This document shows positions 21,401 through 32,640 of a stretch of 60,000 nt of DNA, in pieces. The stretch's first letter is position 1. Each line of letters starts with the position of its first letter. The notes below the pieces were generated by a model. It was not told the DNA's origin. It did no database searches and worked only from the letters and a program-made list of their open reading frames with translations. Source of the DNA: Symsagittifera roscoffensis (Eukaryota; Xenacoelomorpha; Acoela; Convolutidae); assembly GCF_963678635.1 (NCBI RefSeq), contig NC_087069.1:25720303-25780302 (forward strand), in the 5' to 3' direction. Made by a program: the position numbers and the translations under genes.

Positions 21401-21958
21401 TGAATTTTATGCCAGCAGCTATTAACCAGTCCACGCCTGTTATCGAGTACAGTCCATTGACAGACAACCTCGCTCCGTTCAACATCTTCATGGCATCTGC
21501 TGCAAAGCTCACCGTCTGAAGGTTCAGTTTAATCAGATCCTCCTTGTACATGTGCCAGGGAGAAGGTATGGGCCTCGACCACATCAAAGAGCTCCTGTTT
21601 GCGCGTCACTCCTCTCGACTGGTGCTCGTCGTCTCTGATCTCGTATCCGATCTAGAGGGGCTGATCGTTTACGCTGTCGGGTTGACAGGCCCTAATCTTT
21701 GTCAAGGATTGATGGTTCTTCTCGTGGGCGCTTCCCCCAATCGATCTTGTACGTCCGTTCTTTGCCAGGTCGTCACGGCTGGGACCGTTCCCAAACATGT
21801 TTCCAAGTTAGGAGGCAAAAAGGTTGAAATTGCCTGTTTATTCGATGTGTCTTCCTTCTTCAGCACTCCCGTGTCAAAGAGTTCTACTTCCACTTCATCT
21901 AAAACCAGGCTTGTCCTTCGATGTTATCAAAGTGGATGCCGTCAGTAGTCAGTCTGGT
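15473..21958 (-). pseudogene. Accessory polyprotein of copy 2, multiply broken
   Basis: Co-linear with 1400-7246 of copy 1. Open pieces in sense order: 21893-21702, 21587-21282 and 21224-20829 (all one frame, separated by stops), then 20836-20102, 20189-19860, 19856-19230, 19233-18595, 18713-18198, 18180-16900, 16715-16437, 16406-16107, 16228-15809 and 15778-15473. It reads straight through the positions of the copy 1 stops between B/C, C/D and D/E, proving these were one protein. The piece 21587-21282 plus its flanks (about 640 bp) is missing from copy 1. After about 15620 the frame runs into 3' UTR sequence because segment E's end and all of F are deleted. No known family apart from the SGNH-like part. 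Confidence 0.75.
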
Positions 21959-23569
21959 CTAATCCATAGCTCTCAGCTCGTGCTCAATGTCCATAAGGAT
22001 CATCCGTCCAGCATTCCGACTCGCAAGATTCTTCAGGATGTTGTTCCACCTGATTACTCCTTCATTGTGTCTTTTCCCTGTTGCTGTCAACGTCTTCGTG
22101 CTCATTGGTATAGTGCAGACGTTCAGTACCGCGCAGTTGAATCTCTGCCAGAGAGTAGTAAATAGGCACACCATCAGTAAATCCCATTGTGCCTCTTCCT
22201 CATCTGAGCTTCTCGATATGTTATTCGTCCCTACTAAGATCATTACGTTAGGGATTCTCCCTGGGTTCATCAGCTCCACCATCCAAAATAACTGGGCCAT
22301 CGTTGCACCTTCAAAAGCCATCACCGTAGTGATCCAGGAGGTCCTCAAATTTTGGATTTTTCTGACCAAGCTGTCCCCCAGTATCAGATGTGAAGTCCCA
22401 AGTGGCGGTTGCTGCATGTTTACTGCTGGGCTCCAAGTCGATCGATTGAAGCAGGCTCTCGGATCCGTATCCGGAACTCCTGTGAAGCTATACTTCAACT
22501 GGTTGTTCTTTTGCACGTCAATCACTCGGAACACTTTCTTCGCCGGCATCTCTCGTATCTTTCTGTTTGGGATCCTAGAGCTACTTGTTGAATACGTTGC
22601 ATTACTAACTCCCTCTCTGGTCATTACGTCCTGGCAGAGTTGTACTCTGCCCGTGTCATCGATTGTTCCATAGGGTGCAGTCACCCCGGAACCTGGCGCA
22701 TTCCTATTTGCAACCAATCGTCCTGCTGTTTCGATCAGCTTTCTCACCGTTTGCTCCACGACTGGGTCACCTAAGGTGTCACTCGGGTCCAGGATTTTCA
22801 CTCGACCAGTTGTAGCCGGGAGTCGCGTTTCCGTCGTTTGACTCATTTCTCGAGGCGTCAAGAGTTCCATCGGGGACTGCCCAGGAGGAACTTCCCTTGT
22901 AGGTATCACTTTTTCTACTTCTGTCCTCAGGCGCTCTATTTCTTCGCCCTGTTTCTTGTTACAGTCTTCAAACAATTTCTTCCGCAGGTCTCTATCTTCT
23001 TCTATACTGAGCATGGTCTTGGTCATCCCGTCCAGCTCCCTTCTAGTCTTCTCCAGTTCTTCTGTCGTCCCATTGAGATGTTGCATAGTCTCGTTCGTTT
23101 GAGACTCCTCTTCTACTCTCGCCCTCTTTGGTGGCACAGCTGCTCTCAGTTGTGAACTAGACAAGGCAGCCTCGCTGTTCATTTCCTGATGCATCCTCCT
23201 CATTCCAGGCTTAGGCTTGGTGGGCAAAAGCATCTCACCCTTCTGGTAGGTGCTCGAACTTCCCAATCGAGGCTCATTCGCCAAATCACTCCCTGAGAGA
23301 GCCCCGTTTCTCCACCCCATCACTCTCATGTTCGGGCGGTCTAGTACTCCCCTTTCTCCATATGCTGCCATCAATAAGACTTCCGTGGGGTGGTCCCCAC
23401 GGTTATCATGCCCCAAGATCTTTATCAAAGCAGTCAGCAACAAACATGACTACCTTTGGGTCCTCCAGAGCGAAGTCTGGATTCATTAGCCTCCGATAGA
23501 TTGCATCTACCGTCGGTCCTACATATGCCTCTGCCAGGTCCATCAGTTCTCCAAGTTGAAACTATCCAT
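21959..23569 (-). pseudogene. SGNH-hydrolase region of copy 2, decayed active site
   Basis: Probable native start is the ATG at 23569-23567 (M-D-S-F-N-L). A frameshift after about 8 codons and another near 23445 lead into the 494-codon frame 23443-21959. Coiled coil at about 23150-22930; block I L-G-D-S-L kept; block II is F-E-G-A-T (Gly to Glu); block III is G-T-N-N (Asp to Asn); a TAG at 21959-21961 replaces the Gln seen in copy 1, and block V D-G-I-H follows beyond it. The start lies 350 bp after the macro domain stop, so the accessory ORF probably had its own mRNA, spliced or subgenomic. Confidence 0.7.
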
Positions 23570-23916
23570 TTTCTTGCAGTTTTGATTTACTATCGATTCG
23601 ATGGTTTGAAATCAAATGAGAAATTAAACACTCAATCAGGATCCAGAAAAGAGGTCATGAATATCGCATTTGTCAGCTTTACACTAGACTTATATTAAAA
23701 TTTATTAAAATCAATCAGTTTCTAAAATTTTGGAATTCGACCTATGTTTGGACAGTCCAAACTTTGGATCTATTCCTAAGATTGTCATTCAGTTGTTCAT
23801 GGTCACTAACTCCTTCTTACCCAGGGTCTTAATAACATAACACATAACATAACATAACATAAATATCACACACAACACATATTTTAGTATGACGCCCTTC
23901 TGCATGCCACCTAAAC
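23570..23916 (-). other. Spacer between pol and accessory ORF
   Basis: Non-coding, with an imperfect ATAAC microsatellite at about 23826-23870 and a perfect 7-bp hairpin GTTTGGA-CAG-TCCAAAC at 23746-23762. It is the likely place for a splice acceptor or leader of the accessory mRNA; no site can be assigned with confidence. Confidence 0.55.
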
Positions 23917-24475
23917 TCAGCCTATACTTAAGTAATATTTCTTATGTAAATATACTTGTATATTGATCTCAGAGAAGATTACGTGTATCAGTGCGTACAG
24001 CTCCCGTGGATGCAGTCGTCCTCTGTTCAGATCGTACACTGGAAGCGAAAGCCTCTTCACTTCCCTTTCCACGAGGAAGTCTCTCATTCTCTTCAAGGAC
24101 AAGACTAGGTTTTCCGGGTCCACGTGCCGCTTCTCCGTCACCCTCGTCACCAAGAAGCATAAGTACTTTCCCAGTATCTGTGACGCCGCCGGAGGCAAGG
24201 CTGCTACGCCCCCTATTCCTGGTTTTTGCTTCCAAAGGAATTCGATGTTTTTTTATTCTCTCTTAAAATCTGCTGCTAACGCTGTCTTAAAAGTCATGTC
24301 TGCTGTGATTGCTATCGCACATGTTCTATTTGTGAGTATGAAATTGCTATCTGTTAGTATTATGCTACTTGAATATTCATTTGGTAAGTTAAAATATGAC
24401 TGAACTACCATCTCTATGTCCGGTTTCTTAGGGTCCTTGCCTGTTTCTGCTTCTAAATCTCCTGTCTTTCTTGCT
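23917..24475 (-). pseudogene. Macro domain (TARG1/Poa1-like) at the end of pol
   Basis: One frame with a single TAA (about 24255) encodes a full macro-domain pattern: A-I-T-A-D-M-T-F-K-T-A-L-A-A-D-F-K (D-x-x-M/F and the following helix), K-P-G-I-G-G-V-A-A-L, Y-L-C-F-L-V-T-R, an L-x-x-S-L-x-x-M helix, L-S-L-P, and a terminal helix E-L-Y-A-L-I-H-V-I-F followed by I-Q-V-Y-L. This is the order seen in the TARG1/OARD1 and Poa1 family of ADP-ribose hydrolases. The family's catalytic Lys (in L-I-T-K) is Arg here, and the G-C-G-L-D loop is Y-D-L-N-R-G-R-L, so ADP-ribose binding rather than hydrolysis is more likely. The frame is offset from the preceding pol frame, which stops at 24488. Assignment is by pattern, not by search. 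Confidence 0.65.
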
Positions 24476-24487
24476 AATCTTATTTTT

Positions 24488-25140
24488 TTAAAATAAATTT
24501 TCAGTGTGGGTAGGTCCTACCCCCACTTCCCGGACAAAAATATCTATCGACGTCCCCGTCGATCGCAAACCGGGTATCAAGTCGAGGTTGGAAGCCGGAA
24601 TGAGTAGTCGCCCTTCCCGGGCAGCCCAGGATGGATCCTCTCGTTCGGTTTTCATGTATTTCATGCTTCCACAATCTACATCTTGATTCGTGACACTGGT
24701 CTCCTTTGGGTCCGACGTCATTTTGTTCAGCCACTCCAAGACACGAAGATTCGTCAACTCTTGTTCGTAGGATTGCTGCTGCTCGTCGTCGAATTCTACC
24801 TCGGGTTTTGACCGGTCCTCGATCCATAACTTATCATGGTAATCAATTATGTCGATGTTTTGCGACACGGTTATTCCTTCTAGACCCATCACCTCTTGCA
24901 CTATCTTCTTTAGATCTATTCGTTTCAATCGTTCTTTTCCCTGGTGCCCTTCTCGTTGACCTCACAAGCAGGATCCATCATTAGATAACCCCCCTCTTCC
25001 ATGGCTGCAGGTATGCACCAGTCTTCTGTCGATGGGTTGCGTGGCTTATTGTTCTCGTAGTGGGCGGCTCGGCCAGTACTCAGTCTATAAAAGCGTCCCT
25101 CCTGGTGCACTTCCCTAATCATGAAAGGTCCCCTCCACAT
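24488..25140 (-). pseudogene. Integrase C-terminus: GPY/F-like module and acidic tail
   Basis: 25140-24925 encodes W-R-G-P-F-M-I-R-E-V followed by Y-R-L-S and H-Y-E-N-N-K-P, matching the GPY/F module after the integrase core in Ty3/gypsy elements. The following 24928-24488 is Asp/Glu/Gln-rich and ends ...E-N-L-F-stop. The two pieces are in different frames (a frameshift near 24925). The tail is unassigned; it may link integrase to the macro domain. Confidence 0.65.
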
Positions 25141-25202
25141 TTTTAGGAGCTTTTTCGGTCCTTTCGGTGGTATAACGTTCTGAAATACCCATACGTAGTC
25201 TC

Positions 25203-26468
25203 CTACCGAGTAAGTTTTTGCACCAGCTGCTTTCTTGTCGAATCTTTTCCTCTGCCTTGCCTGTGCTGCTGAGTATTTTGTCTACATAAGTCGTTTAACT
25301 CCTGTTGATGTCTAATCCCATCCCTTACATAGACCTGTGGTGACGTTTTCTTACCCTCATACTCTGGGTAGAAGAAACTCAGGGGCAAAGAATTCTCGCG
25401 TCCGGTTAGCATCATGTGTAGACTAACTCCGGTGGTGGAATGTTGCGTGCTGTTATAAGCTCCCATCACCTGTGGAAGGTATCTGTCCCAATCGGTCATG
25501 TACCTGGAACAATATACCCTCAGCATCGATACTAACGTTCGATTCTGCCTTTCCACTAAGCCATTCGTCTGGGGATGGTATGTCGTGGACTGGGCTTGAG
25601 CAACTTGTGAGCGTCTCATAAGCTCTTTCGTGAGTTCTCCCACGAAAGCTGATCCATTATCCGATTGAAATGTCATCGGACAACCATGTCTCGCTATCCA
25701 CGTATTGATCATGTGATCGCACGTCTCTTCTGCTGAGGCAGTTATGCAGGGCACGACCTCTGCATACTTCGTGAAGTGATCTATCATGACCAAGAATTGA
25801 TTATAACCACTGTCTGTCATGCATATCTTTTGGTGATTAGTCTGCACCAACTCGTTGAATTCAGACGACTCGATCGAATGCAAAGGAAATCGTAACCTCC
25901 TTGGATTCTTGACCTGTTGGCCTGACAGACATGCTGTTGTCCACTTCTCGCATGCCTTTTTCATTCCAGGCCACTCAAAGCGCTTCGGGGTCCTCTGATA
26001 TACTTTGTCAATTCCCTGATGGCCAATCTGATCATGCAATCTGAATAAAAGTTCTGTCTGATAGAGTTACGGCAACACTATCGCGTTATACTTGTACAGG
26101 ACTTTGTCTTCTTCTCTTCTCATGCAAGCCACGATACCGTCCTTGATCAGATATAACCTTCCCTCTTTCTGCATAAAGTACAGTCTCAGAATATGGTAAC
26201 TGTCTACCTCCAGGTCTCCTTTGTCCGGAGCACCATTTTTGATCCACTTTTTTAGCTTGCTTGTCATGCGATTACTTTTCTGCGCTCTTAGTAGGTCAGA
26301 GAGTCTGTATCTCGCCTTCAAGTACGTCTTCATGACCCTCATCTGACTATTCAGCTCATTGGGCTGATGCGTGCCTTCTTCTATCTCAACGCACCAAATC
26401 TTCGCCAACGGCTGTGTTTCTTGTTCGAACGGCTGAAGATCAGTCCTGACTACCTCTTTTTGTGGCAA
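25203..26468 (-). pseudogene. Integrase (Ty3/gypsy type), inactivated
   Basis: 26468-26067 is the pre-core region; 26039-25203 holds the zinc-binding and catalytic domains. H-D-Q-I-G-H-Q-G and a C-L-S-G pair remain of the HHCC finger, the second Cys being Gly. The first catalytic Asp appears as Asn (T-N-H-Q, about 25830-25845), Q-S-D-N-G with the second Asp is at about 25641-25666, and N-G-L-V-E-R-Q with the Glu is at about 25548-25570. The D,D,E set is therefore incomplete, and the Asp-to-Asn reading depends on alignment to the family. A stop or frameshift separates the two pieces at about 26050. Confidence 0.8.
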
Positions 26469-26479
26469 CAGACTTATCG

Positions 26480-26990
26480 AACGTTTCGATACCGCTATTG
26501 TTTCCAGATCATCCGCTGCGTTATCATAGACTCTTTCACCTGGTATGAGGTAGCGATCACTGTCAGGGTCTTAATATACCTCCCTGTCCAGATCCCTTGC
26601 TCGAGTCTGCACTAGCAGTGTGTGGATCGCTAGCTCTGACAGTTCCTTCAATTAGTATGTCTTCAACTAGTAGGTGTGGATCGCGAGTTCCTGTCTGAGT
26701 AGGTGTCGATTCTTGAGTTCCGGGAGTTGTCATCCATTGAAGAGTCGGCGATAGAGCACGTCCCCTCCTCCGGATCAGTTCTGTGCGTTCTTCGCATCCA
26801 TCTAAACTCCCCGGACAAAACTTTATTCTCCAGGTCCTGTTTCTCATCAAGAACTTTTTCATCTACATCAGACTCCCCGGACAAACTTCATTGTCCCGGT
26901 TGTTGATCTTGAACTCGCCGGCTCTTCTCACTGTTCGTCTCCCCGGACAAACAATCTCGCCCCAGGTTTCGTTCAACCTTCTCGCCTTCG
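26480..26990 (-). other. Acidic linker of pol with repeated L-S-G-E motif
   Basis: Ser/Asp/Glu-rich sequence between the RNase H connection and integrase, in two overlapping frames (26884-26663 and 26862-26563). The DNA repeats a CTCCCCGGACAAA block (plus-strand reading) at about 26807, 26874 and 26939, encoding V-L-S-G-E-type motifs. Confidence 0.5.
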
Positions 26991-27002
26991 TTATCCTGGT
27001 CC

Positions 27003-28218
27003 TCAAAGGAAACGGTTTTCTTTTGCGTATCGTCCCCCTGTTCTTTCCGTCTGTAAGAAGTACTGGTTAAAACCTTGTGGGGGTATTGAGGAAACTAGTT
27101 GCTGAACTATTGTCCTGCAATCGCTCTTGTTTTCTTTGTGTTGTCGTCTTGACGGCATGATCTTCACCTTCTCACTGACTGTCAGTGATGCCACAGCTGC
27201 TGCCCACTCGTGGTCATCTCTGGTCACTTCTCTCTCTAACAATCCACCCAGCATCCGCATCACTTGCGGTGCGACCTGCACCGTTTTATCCAATAATGAG
27301 AGGCTGATAACGTTCATGCGAGAGAGTTTCTGCTGGACCAGGTTCGAGCGCAGCAACAGCTCCAAGGGCACCGGGTCCTTCTTGGATAAAATCTTTATCT
27401 CGGCTGCTCTCTCTACAGGTAACTCAGCATGTCCTGGGATTGGATGTCCAGACTTATCCAACCATCTCGTCAAGGGAAGCGCTTCATAAGTTTGTTTGTC
27501 CAGAATCGAGAATCCTTCCTTGTTTTCTGTCTGATTGGCTTGATTCTCATTCAATCTTTCATAGAACCTGGTTTTCTTGCTGAGGCTGTCAGCCTTCTGG
27601 TGTTTGTCACGCATCCTGTGCTCGATTATCTTGTGGTAGCCATCTAATCTCACTATCCGTCTACCAATCTAACTCTAATTCATCGAGTATGTCTTCAACC
27701 AGGATAACGCTCTGTTGTCCACGCGTAACTTAAAGGGAGCGCTCCTCAAGTATGCGCGGTACTTTTTCCACAAAGGTGACTACTGCAAACATTTCTTGCA
27801 AAACTTTTGGTGCACCATATTTCATCTCAGTGTCACTTAACACCTTACTGCCATATGCAATGGGACGGAGAACGGTTCTCCCATTCCATTCCTGCTCCTG
27901 ATGCAGTATTACTGAGATGGCTACTACTGATGCGTCTGTGTCAAGAACATACATGCCTTTTTCAGTAGGCATGCCTAGCACTGGCGCTTCGCACAGTTCC
28001 CGCTTTATGTTCTTGAAGGCAGTTTGAGCTTCATCGCTCCATTCGAACTTCTTTCCTTTGTTGCGCATCAGCCTCTGCATGGGATACACCTTGTCTGCAT
28101 ATCCTTTTTTGAACCCACGGTAATAATTGGCAAACCCTAGGAAGCTCATGAGCTGTGTGTCCGTACTGGGAGCCTTCCATGTCAACACAGCTTTTACTGC
28201 TTCCGGGTCTGGCCTCAC
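27003..28218 (-). pseudogene. RNase H and connection region of pol
   Basis: 28218-27730 carries the RT thumb (L-M-S-F-L-G-F-A-N-Y-Y-R) and the RNase H start with V-L-D-T-D-A-S, then P-I-A-Y-G-S-K-V-L-S. 27653-27003 continues with G-Y-H-K-I-I-E-H-R-M-R-D-K-H-Q, the end of RNase H, and a 180-residue connection without known motifs. A frameshift or gap lies at about 27655-27730. This is the standard order for gypsy pol. Confidence 0.75.
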
Positions 28219-29171
28219 GCCATGCCTGGTCCACCATTCCTCCTAGATACTTGATTTCACATTTCGATGGTTTGCTTTTCAGGCCTGCTCTTTTCATGCA
28301 TCCAAAGACCTCATCGAACCGGTCGATGTCGTCTTCTAGAGTTGGTGTTGCTATGACCACGTCATCCACGTAACACATCACAAGGTTCCCATACTTCTTC
28401 GTCACTCTTGTCAAAGCCTAAGCCATCAGTCTTTGAAAAGTTGCCGTTGGGTTGCACAAGCCGAAGGGCATCCTCTTCCACTGGTACAACCCCAATTCAC
28501 ATGCGAATCCGGTCATCTCTCTGTCAGAGAGACCTGCCAGAAGGCCGAACCCAAGTCCAGAGTGGTGAAGAACTTGGCGTCACCAAGTTTCGAGAGGCTT
28601 TCGTCTATTCGCGGTATCGGGTACGCGTCTTTTATGGTCACCGCGTTCAAGTAACGAAAGTCGCAACAAACCTAAGTTGCCCTCCTTTCTTTTTTGCCAT
28701 GAATACCCCGCAAGCCCACGGCGACTTCGAGGGTTCTATCTTGTCATATTCGAGCAACATTTCTATCTCCGCTCGGCACGCTTCCGATTTATGTGGCGTC
28801 ATTCGTCTTGCGCCTTCCCTGTGGGGAACGGCGCCTTCCTCAAGTTCAATTTCGTGTTCGACGAAGTTAAAATAACCGATATCCGCCTTATGTTTTGAAA
28901 ATACATCCGCGTTCCGATTTAACACCGCCCGCAATATTTCAAAATCTCCCTCGCCTATTTTCCTTTTTAAGTGTTCTATTTCTGCCAAAACCGGTTTGTC
29001 AGATTCTAGTTCATATGACGAGGGGCGTTCCGGAAAATTCGAGCAGCTCGACAAACTGTCGTCCGTCGTCATTGAAAATTGTTTATGAATAGATTCAAAT
29101 TCATTAAATTTTTTAAAAATTTTATATTTATTGGCATGATAAGGACAGTCTTTCATACTATATCTCTTCAA
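28031..29171 (-). pseudogene. Reverse transcriptase (Ty3/gypsy), with stops
   Basis: 29171-28647 gives the fingers (H-E-I-E-L ... P-W-A-C-G-V-F-M-A-K-K-K); out-of-frame palm motifs T-T-L-D-L-G-S-A-F-W-Q-V and M-P-F-G-L-C-N-P-T-A-T-F-Q lie between 28640 and 28430; M-C-Y-V-D-D is at about 28378-28361. Lesions: frameshifts near 28650 and 28520, and TAG at 28418-28420 where the family has Gln (M-A-x-A-L-T). The catalytic Y-V-D-D is intact but the protein is not. Confidence 0.82.
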
Positions 29172-29186
29172 GTTTTGTGTCTCTTA

Positions 29187-30141
29187 CTATTCGGTCCTCA
29201 TCGGCAAAATGTAACCAAATTTCTTTCCACGCTGGATTGAAACCGTGGTGTCCAGTGTGTTCAATAACACACTGACACACAGTCCGTTTCGAGTAACCGA
29301 GAAGCTCCGGCCTAAAACCACTGAATTTTGACTATTTCGGTTCGGTACCAAACAAACCTGTTTACTATCACTTAACGAATTTAAATTTCTAATTCTAAAA
29401 ATTGCTACTACAGCTTGTCCCGGCTGTAGTTTTACCTTTCTATCCAAAAAGATTGGTACCTTGTTTTCATCTGTTAATATTCTATTGATTGAATTCTTAA
29501 CATACTTCCGGTCAGGGTTTCTAATCCTTATTAGACCGTTGTTCAAGTCAATCATCACGTCGAAATTCCTGACAAATTCTCTGCTCAAGATGAACTGGTA
29601 GAGTCGTCCAAATTCTCTACTACCAGGAAGCTCATCCAAAGATCCCGTCCTCCCATGTGGAGGACTGATATTGGTGTTACTTCCGGCTACGTAAACCGCT
29701 CCTCGATTGGCCGCGGCCAGTCGGAGATTTGTCAGATTTAGATCTTCCCTCGTGAAGCCCATTCTTTCCCAAGTTTTTATCGGCATCACGCTCACTACCG
29801 CTCCTGTCCAGAAGCCCTGTGACTCCGATTTTCTTTCCGTTGGTGTCGAGCAGATGTGCAGTCACATCTGCTTCGTATCCAATGTGAACCTCGTCTTGCT
29901 CCATCATGGCGTCATGGCCTATCCTACGGACTTTAACTTCTTCTTCACCCAAATAGATCTGCCCTATTTGGCCACTGTCTGTTGTCATATTTGTCCTAGT
30001 GTAGATGCTAATTCCATCCACGTTCAGCATCACTTGATACGGTCCATAGACTTCTACGTAGCGCCCGTGAAGCTTCTTTATTCGAGGGCCACACGTTGTT
30101 AGTAGTTCTCGCACAACTCTTGACTCAGTGCGTGGCTTCAC
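29187..30141 (-). pseudogene. Retroviral-type aspartic protease region, active site frameshifted
   Basis: The N-terminal piece 30141-29677 ends V-T-G-L-L-D; the following piece 29795-29187 begins G-A-V-V-S-V-M-P. Together these are the flanks of the D-T/S-G active site, but only one base (29805) remains between the Asp codon (29806-29808) and the Gly codon (29802-29804), a 2-nt loss exactly in the motif. Downstream are hydrophobic strands and a long tail up to RT (N-G-L-I-R-I-R-N-P, L-G-R-S-F-S-V-T). Homodimeric pepsin-fold protease is the expected function; this copy cannot make it. Confidence 0.72.
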
Positions 30142-30146
30142 CTGCC

Positions 30147-30603
30147 TCAGATAGCTGCAAATGTGTCCAAATGCATCAAAGTGAATTCTGATGGTTCACT
30201 CAGATTTCTGATTCCCTGGTGTCCCGCTACCGAGATTATTGATTGTATTTTGCTTCCTTGTGGCACCATACCGAACCTCTGCCCGGAGATCACATTTAGT
30301 TTCAAGCTCAAACTGCTTGGTACTTTCGTTTCTTTGACCTCTGATGCCTCGAAGGCGTTCAGTTTTTCCTGCAATTTCTCATTTTTCAATTCGAGCTTCA
30401 CCTTTTGTTCGATCTCCTTCGTTACCAATTCCTGCTAGACATCGCAACTGCCCTATAATCAATCTTGAAGTCATCCGTCGCAGTCATCGGTTCCGGTTCA
30501 CATGTCTTTTCCGTTACCGCCTGCATCTTCTTCGTTGCCAGCTCTTGCGGTTTTTCTTTTCTGCTCGCCTCCACTTCACTCAATAGGCGAGACTTGCTGA
30601 ATT
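30147..30603 (-). pseudogene. Gag-protease linker, coiled coil
   Basis: Two short frames (30652-30422 and 30428-30147), Lys/Glu-rich with a likely coiled coil (I-E-Q-K-V-K-L-E-L-K-N-E-K-L). It carries no recognised domain and is frameshifted on both sides. Confidence 0.55.
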
Positions 30604-32640
30604 TCACATCTGAACCTTGATGTCTGCTACAGCATCCCAGAATTGCGGACAATCTGATTTAAAATGACCTTCCAAGTTACAAAAGAAGCACCTCGGGCCG
30701 AATTTTGCGATTACTCTTTTGATGAACACTTCATGGTCGACTTCTGACGCATCTTCATCCTCGAGGCTAAAGCCTATTGCTTTCATGCCCTGTTTGTAAG
30801 TTGGGCATGCTGACACATGATGGTCCGTCGAACTGCAATTTGCAAAAGAGCGCCCCTTGTCCATATCATCCCTTGGTTTATACCAGTTGTTCCCTTGGTT
30901 TGCTGGTTCGTTGTTAAAATTGCCATAATTGTTCTTGAAATATCCAGATATCGATGGAGGTTTCAGCAAAAGATATTCTTTTGACTTGAGTCTCAACTCC
31001 TCTGGTGTTGACGCATTGATTGAGAGTGGTGTGTAATGTGTTGCTAACATTGTTCGAAGTTCATCAATCTTCACACCATCGATGAATTTTGAATTCCCTT
31101 CTGCCCGAGTCGCTCGAATTGGTTCTTCCTTGGCTCGCATGACTCCTCCCTGGGCTCGCATGACTCCTGTTCCTGGAATCACCTCTCCCAGTCGCATGTG
31201 TGCCTTGCGTCGGTCGTTCGTTTGAGGTCTGTCTGTTGCCAGTTGAACTTCCTCTGATGTTTGGGCCCCATGTTCTATTATCCCCTGTGGCATAGCCTGA
31301 TGAACTACCCCTACCTCTAAAGGATCCATACGTCCTTCTCCTATTTTGTTGGTCATTGAAGTTCACCCTCGGCTCCCTGCCGGGTCCTCCCAAGTTCGGT
31401 TCCCCATCTTTTGGTCCACTCCAGCTGCCTAGTAGCCCGTCCAACCTATCCATGATAGCCTGAGTTCGCCTCTCCATCGTCGCATCTATCTTTGTGTCAA
31501 GAAACCCAAGATTCTGCTCTTGTTGAATTCTCAACTTCTCCATGTCGTCTCTCAATCGTAACTCTCTTTGCTCATGCTTCCTAGTCAATCGCGACAGGTT
31601 CTTCGCTAAGTGTTCATCCGTTCTCTCCTTCAAGCGTTTTTCGCTTCTGCTAGCTTCGTGTCTGTTGCGGTTGATCTCTTCCCGCAGGCTTTTTCTCTCG
31701 ACGTGGACTGTCCTTTCCAGTTCACTCATTGTTATGGACATCTGTTAATTCTGTTCTCCTATACTGCCCACTATGTTGGTCAAAGCTTCTTCAGTTGATG
31801 CTCCCTTGTCCACTAGTGGCGTCACAAGTGGCGGTGTCACCCTGTCGATCCCAGGTAGCTTGGTGCTGGTCGAGATTCGGGCTTTGATTCTCTGCAATGA
31901 CGTCTTTTCATTATCCACCTCTGGATCCGCCGGTGCGTTGCTTAGCCCTGTGTTTCTATTCTCCCCAGTTCGCATTTCCCAATTCGTCATACTCACAAAG
32001 TCTCCAGACTGGCGTAATGTGTTTGTGGTTTTGCGTATTGTCCTCACTACACCAAAATGGTCCATGGTGCCAGGTCCCTCTGCAAGTGTATGGTTCATTC
32101 TCCTGAGTCGAACTATTGAGGCTGACTCGATATCCAAAGTCAACTTGCTCATCATCGTCCTCTTCTTCCTCCTGGGATTCTCCTTCATCGCCTGTACCCG
32201 CTCCGATGGTAAATGGAAAGATGTTTCCGGAAGTGTTCTTCACCCTTTCTGAAAACGATGGGGACGTTGCCTGTTTCTCCGTCACGCCTGCGATCATGAT
32301 GTTGTCTGTGGGTGATCTTCTAGTTGCCACAATTTTAGTAGAGATGTCGGACAGTTCCGATATCTCCCCTCGGTCCAGTGTCCCGGTGACAGTGGCAAAA
32401 TCTTGGCCTTGTTCTACCGGAGTAGATTCACTCGCCAGCCTTCTGTTTCCTCTCCCCTCCGCTCCATGTATTTCCTGATTTTCTTCCATGGCCTGGTCCG
32501 GATGGACCTACACTTCTGACATTGCTTTTCGCTCTTCTGAAGATTTTTGACTCCTGGTCTCAACCATTCTGCCTGAAACTGTCTCCCCTTTGTCGGTCCG
32601 GTTTCGTGTGATCCTTTCCACAAAAGGGTCGTTCATTGCT
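30604..32640 (-). pseudogene. Gag, with CCHC zinc knuckle
   Basis: Pieces 32623-32414, 32489-31956, 32188-31745, 31741-31064 and 31356-30604. 32188-31745 and 31741-31064 are one frame split by a single TAA (31742-31744). Order: acidic N-terminus, a long basic coiled coil (R-K-S-L-R-E-E-I-N-R ... D-D-M-E-K-L-R-I-Q-Q), an Arg/Gly/Ser-rich stretch, a C-S-S-T-D-H-H-V-S-A-C-P block, and the knuckle C-x2-C-x4-H-x4-C (30690-30649). Nucleic-acid-binding structural protein. The Met start is uncertain because frames overlap near 32640-32490. Confidence 0.72.
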
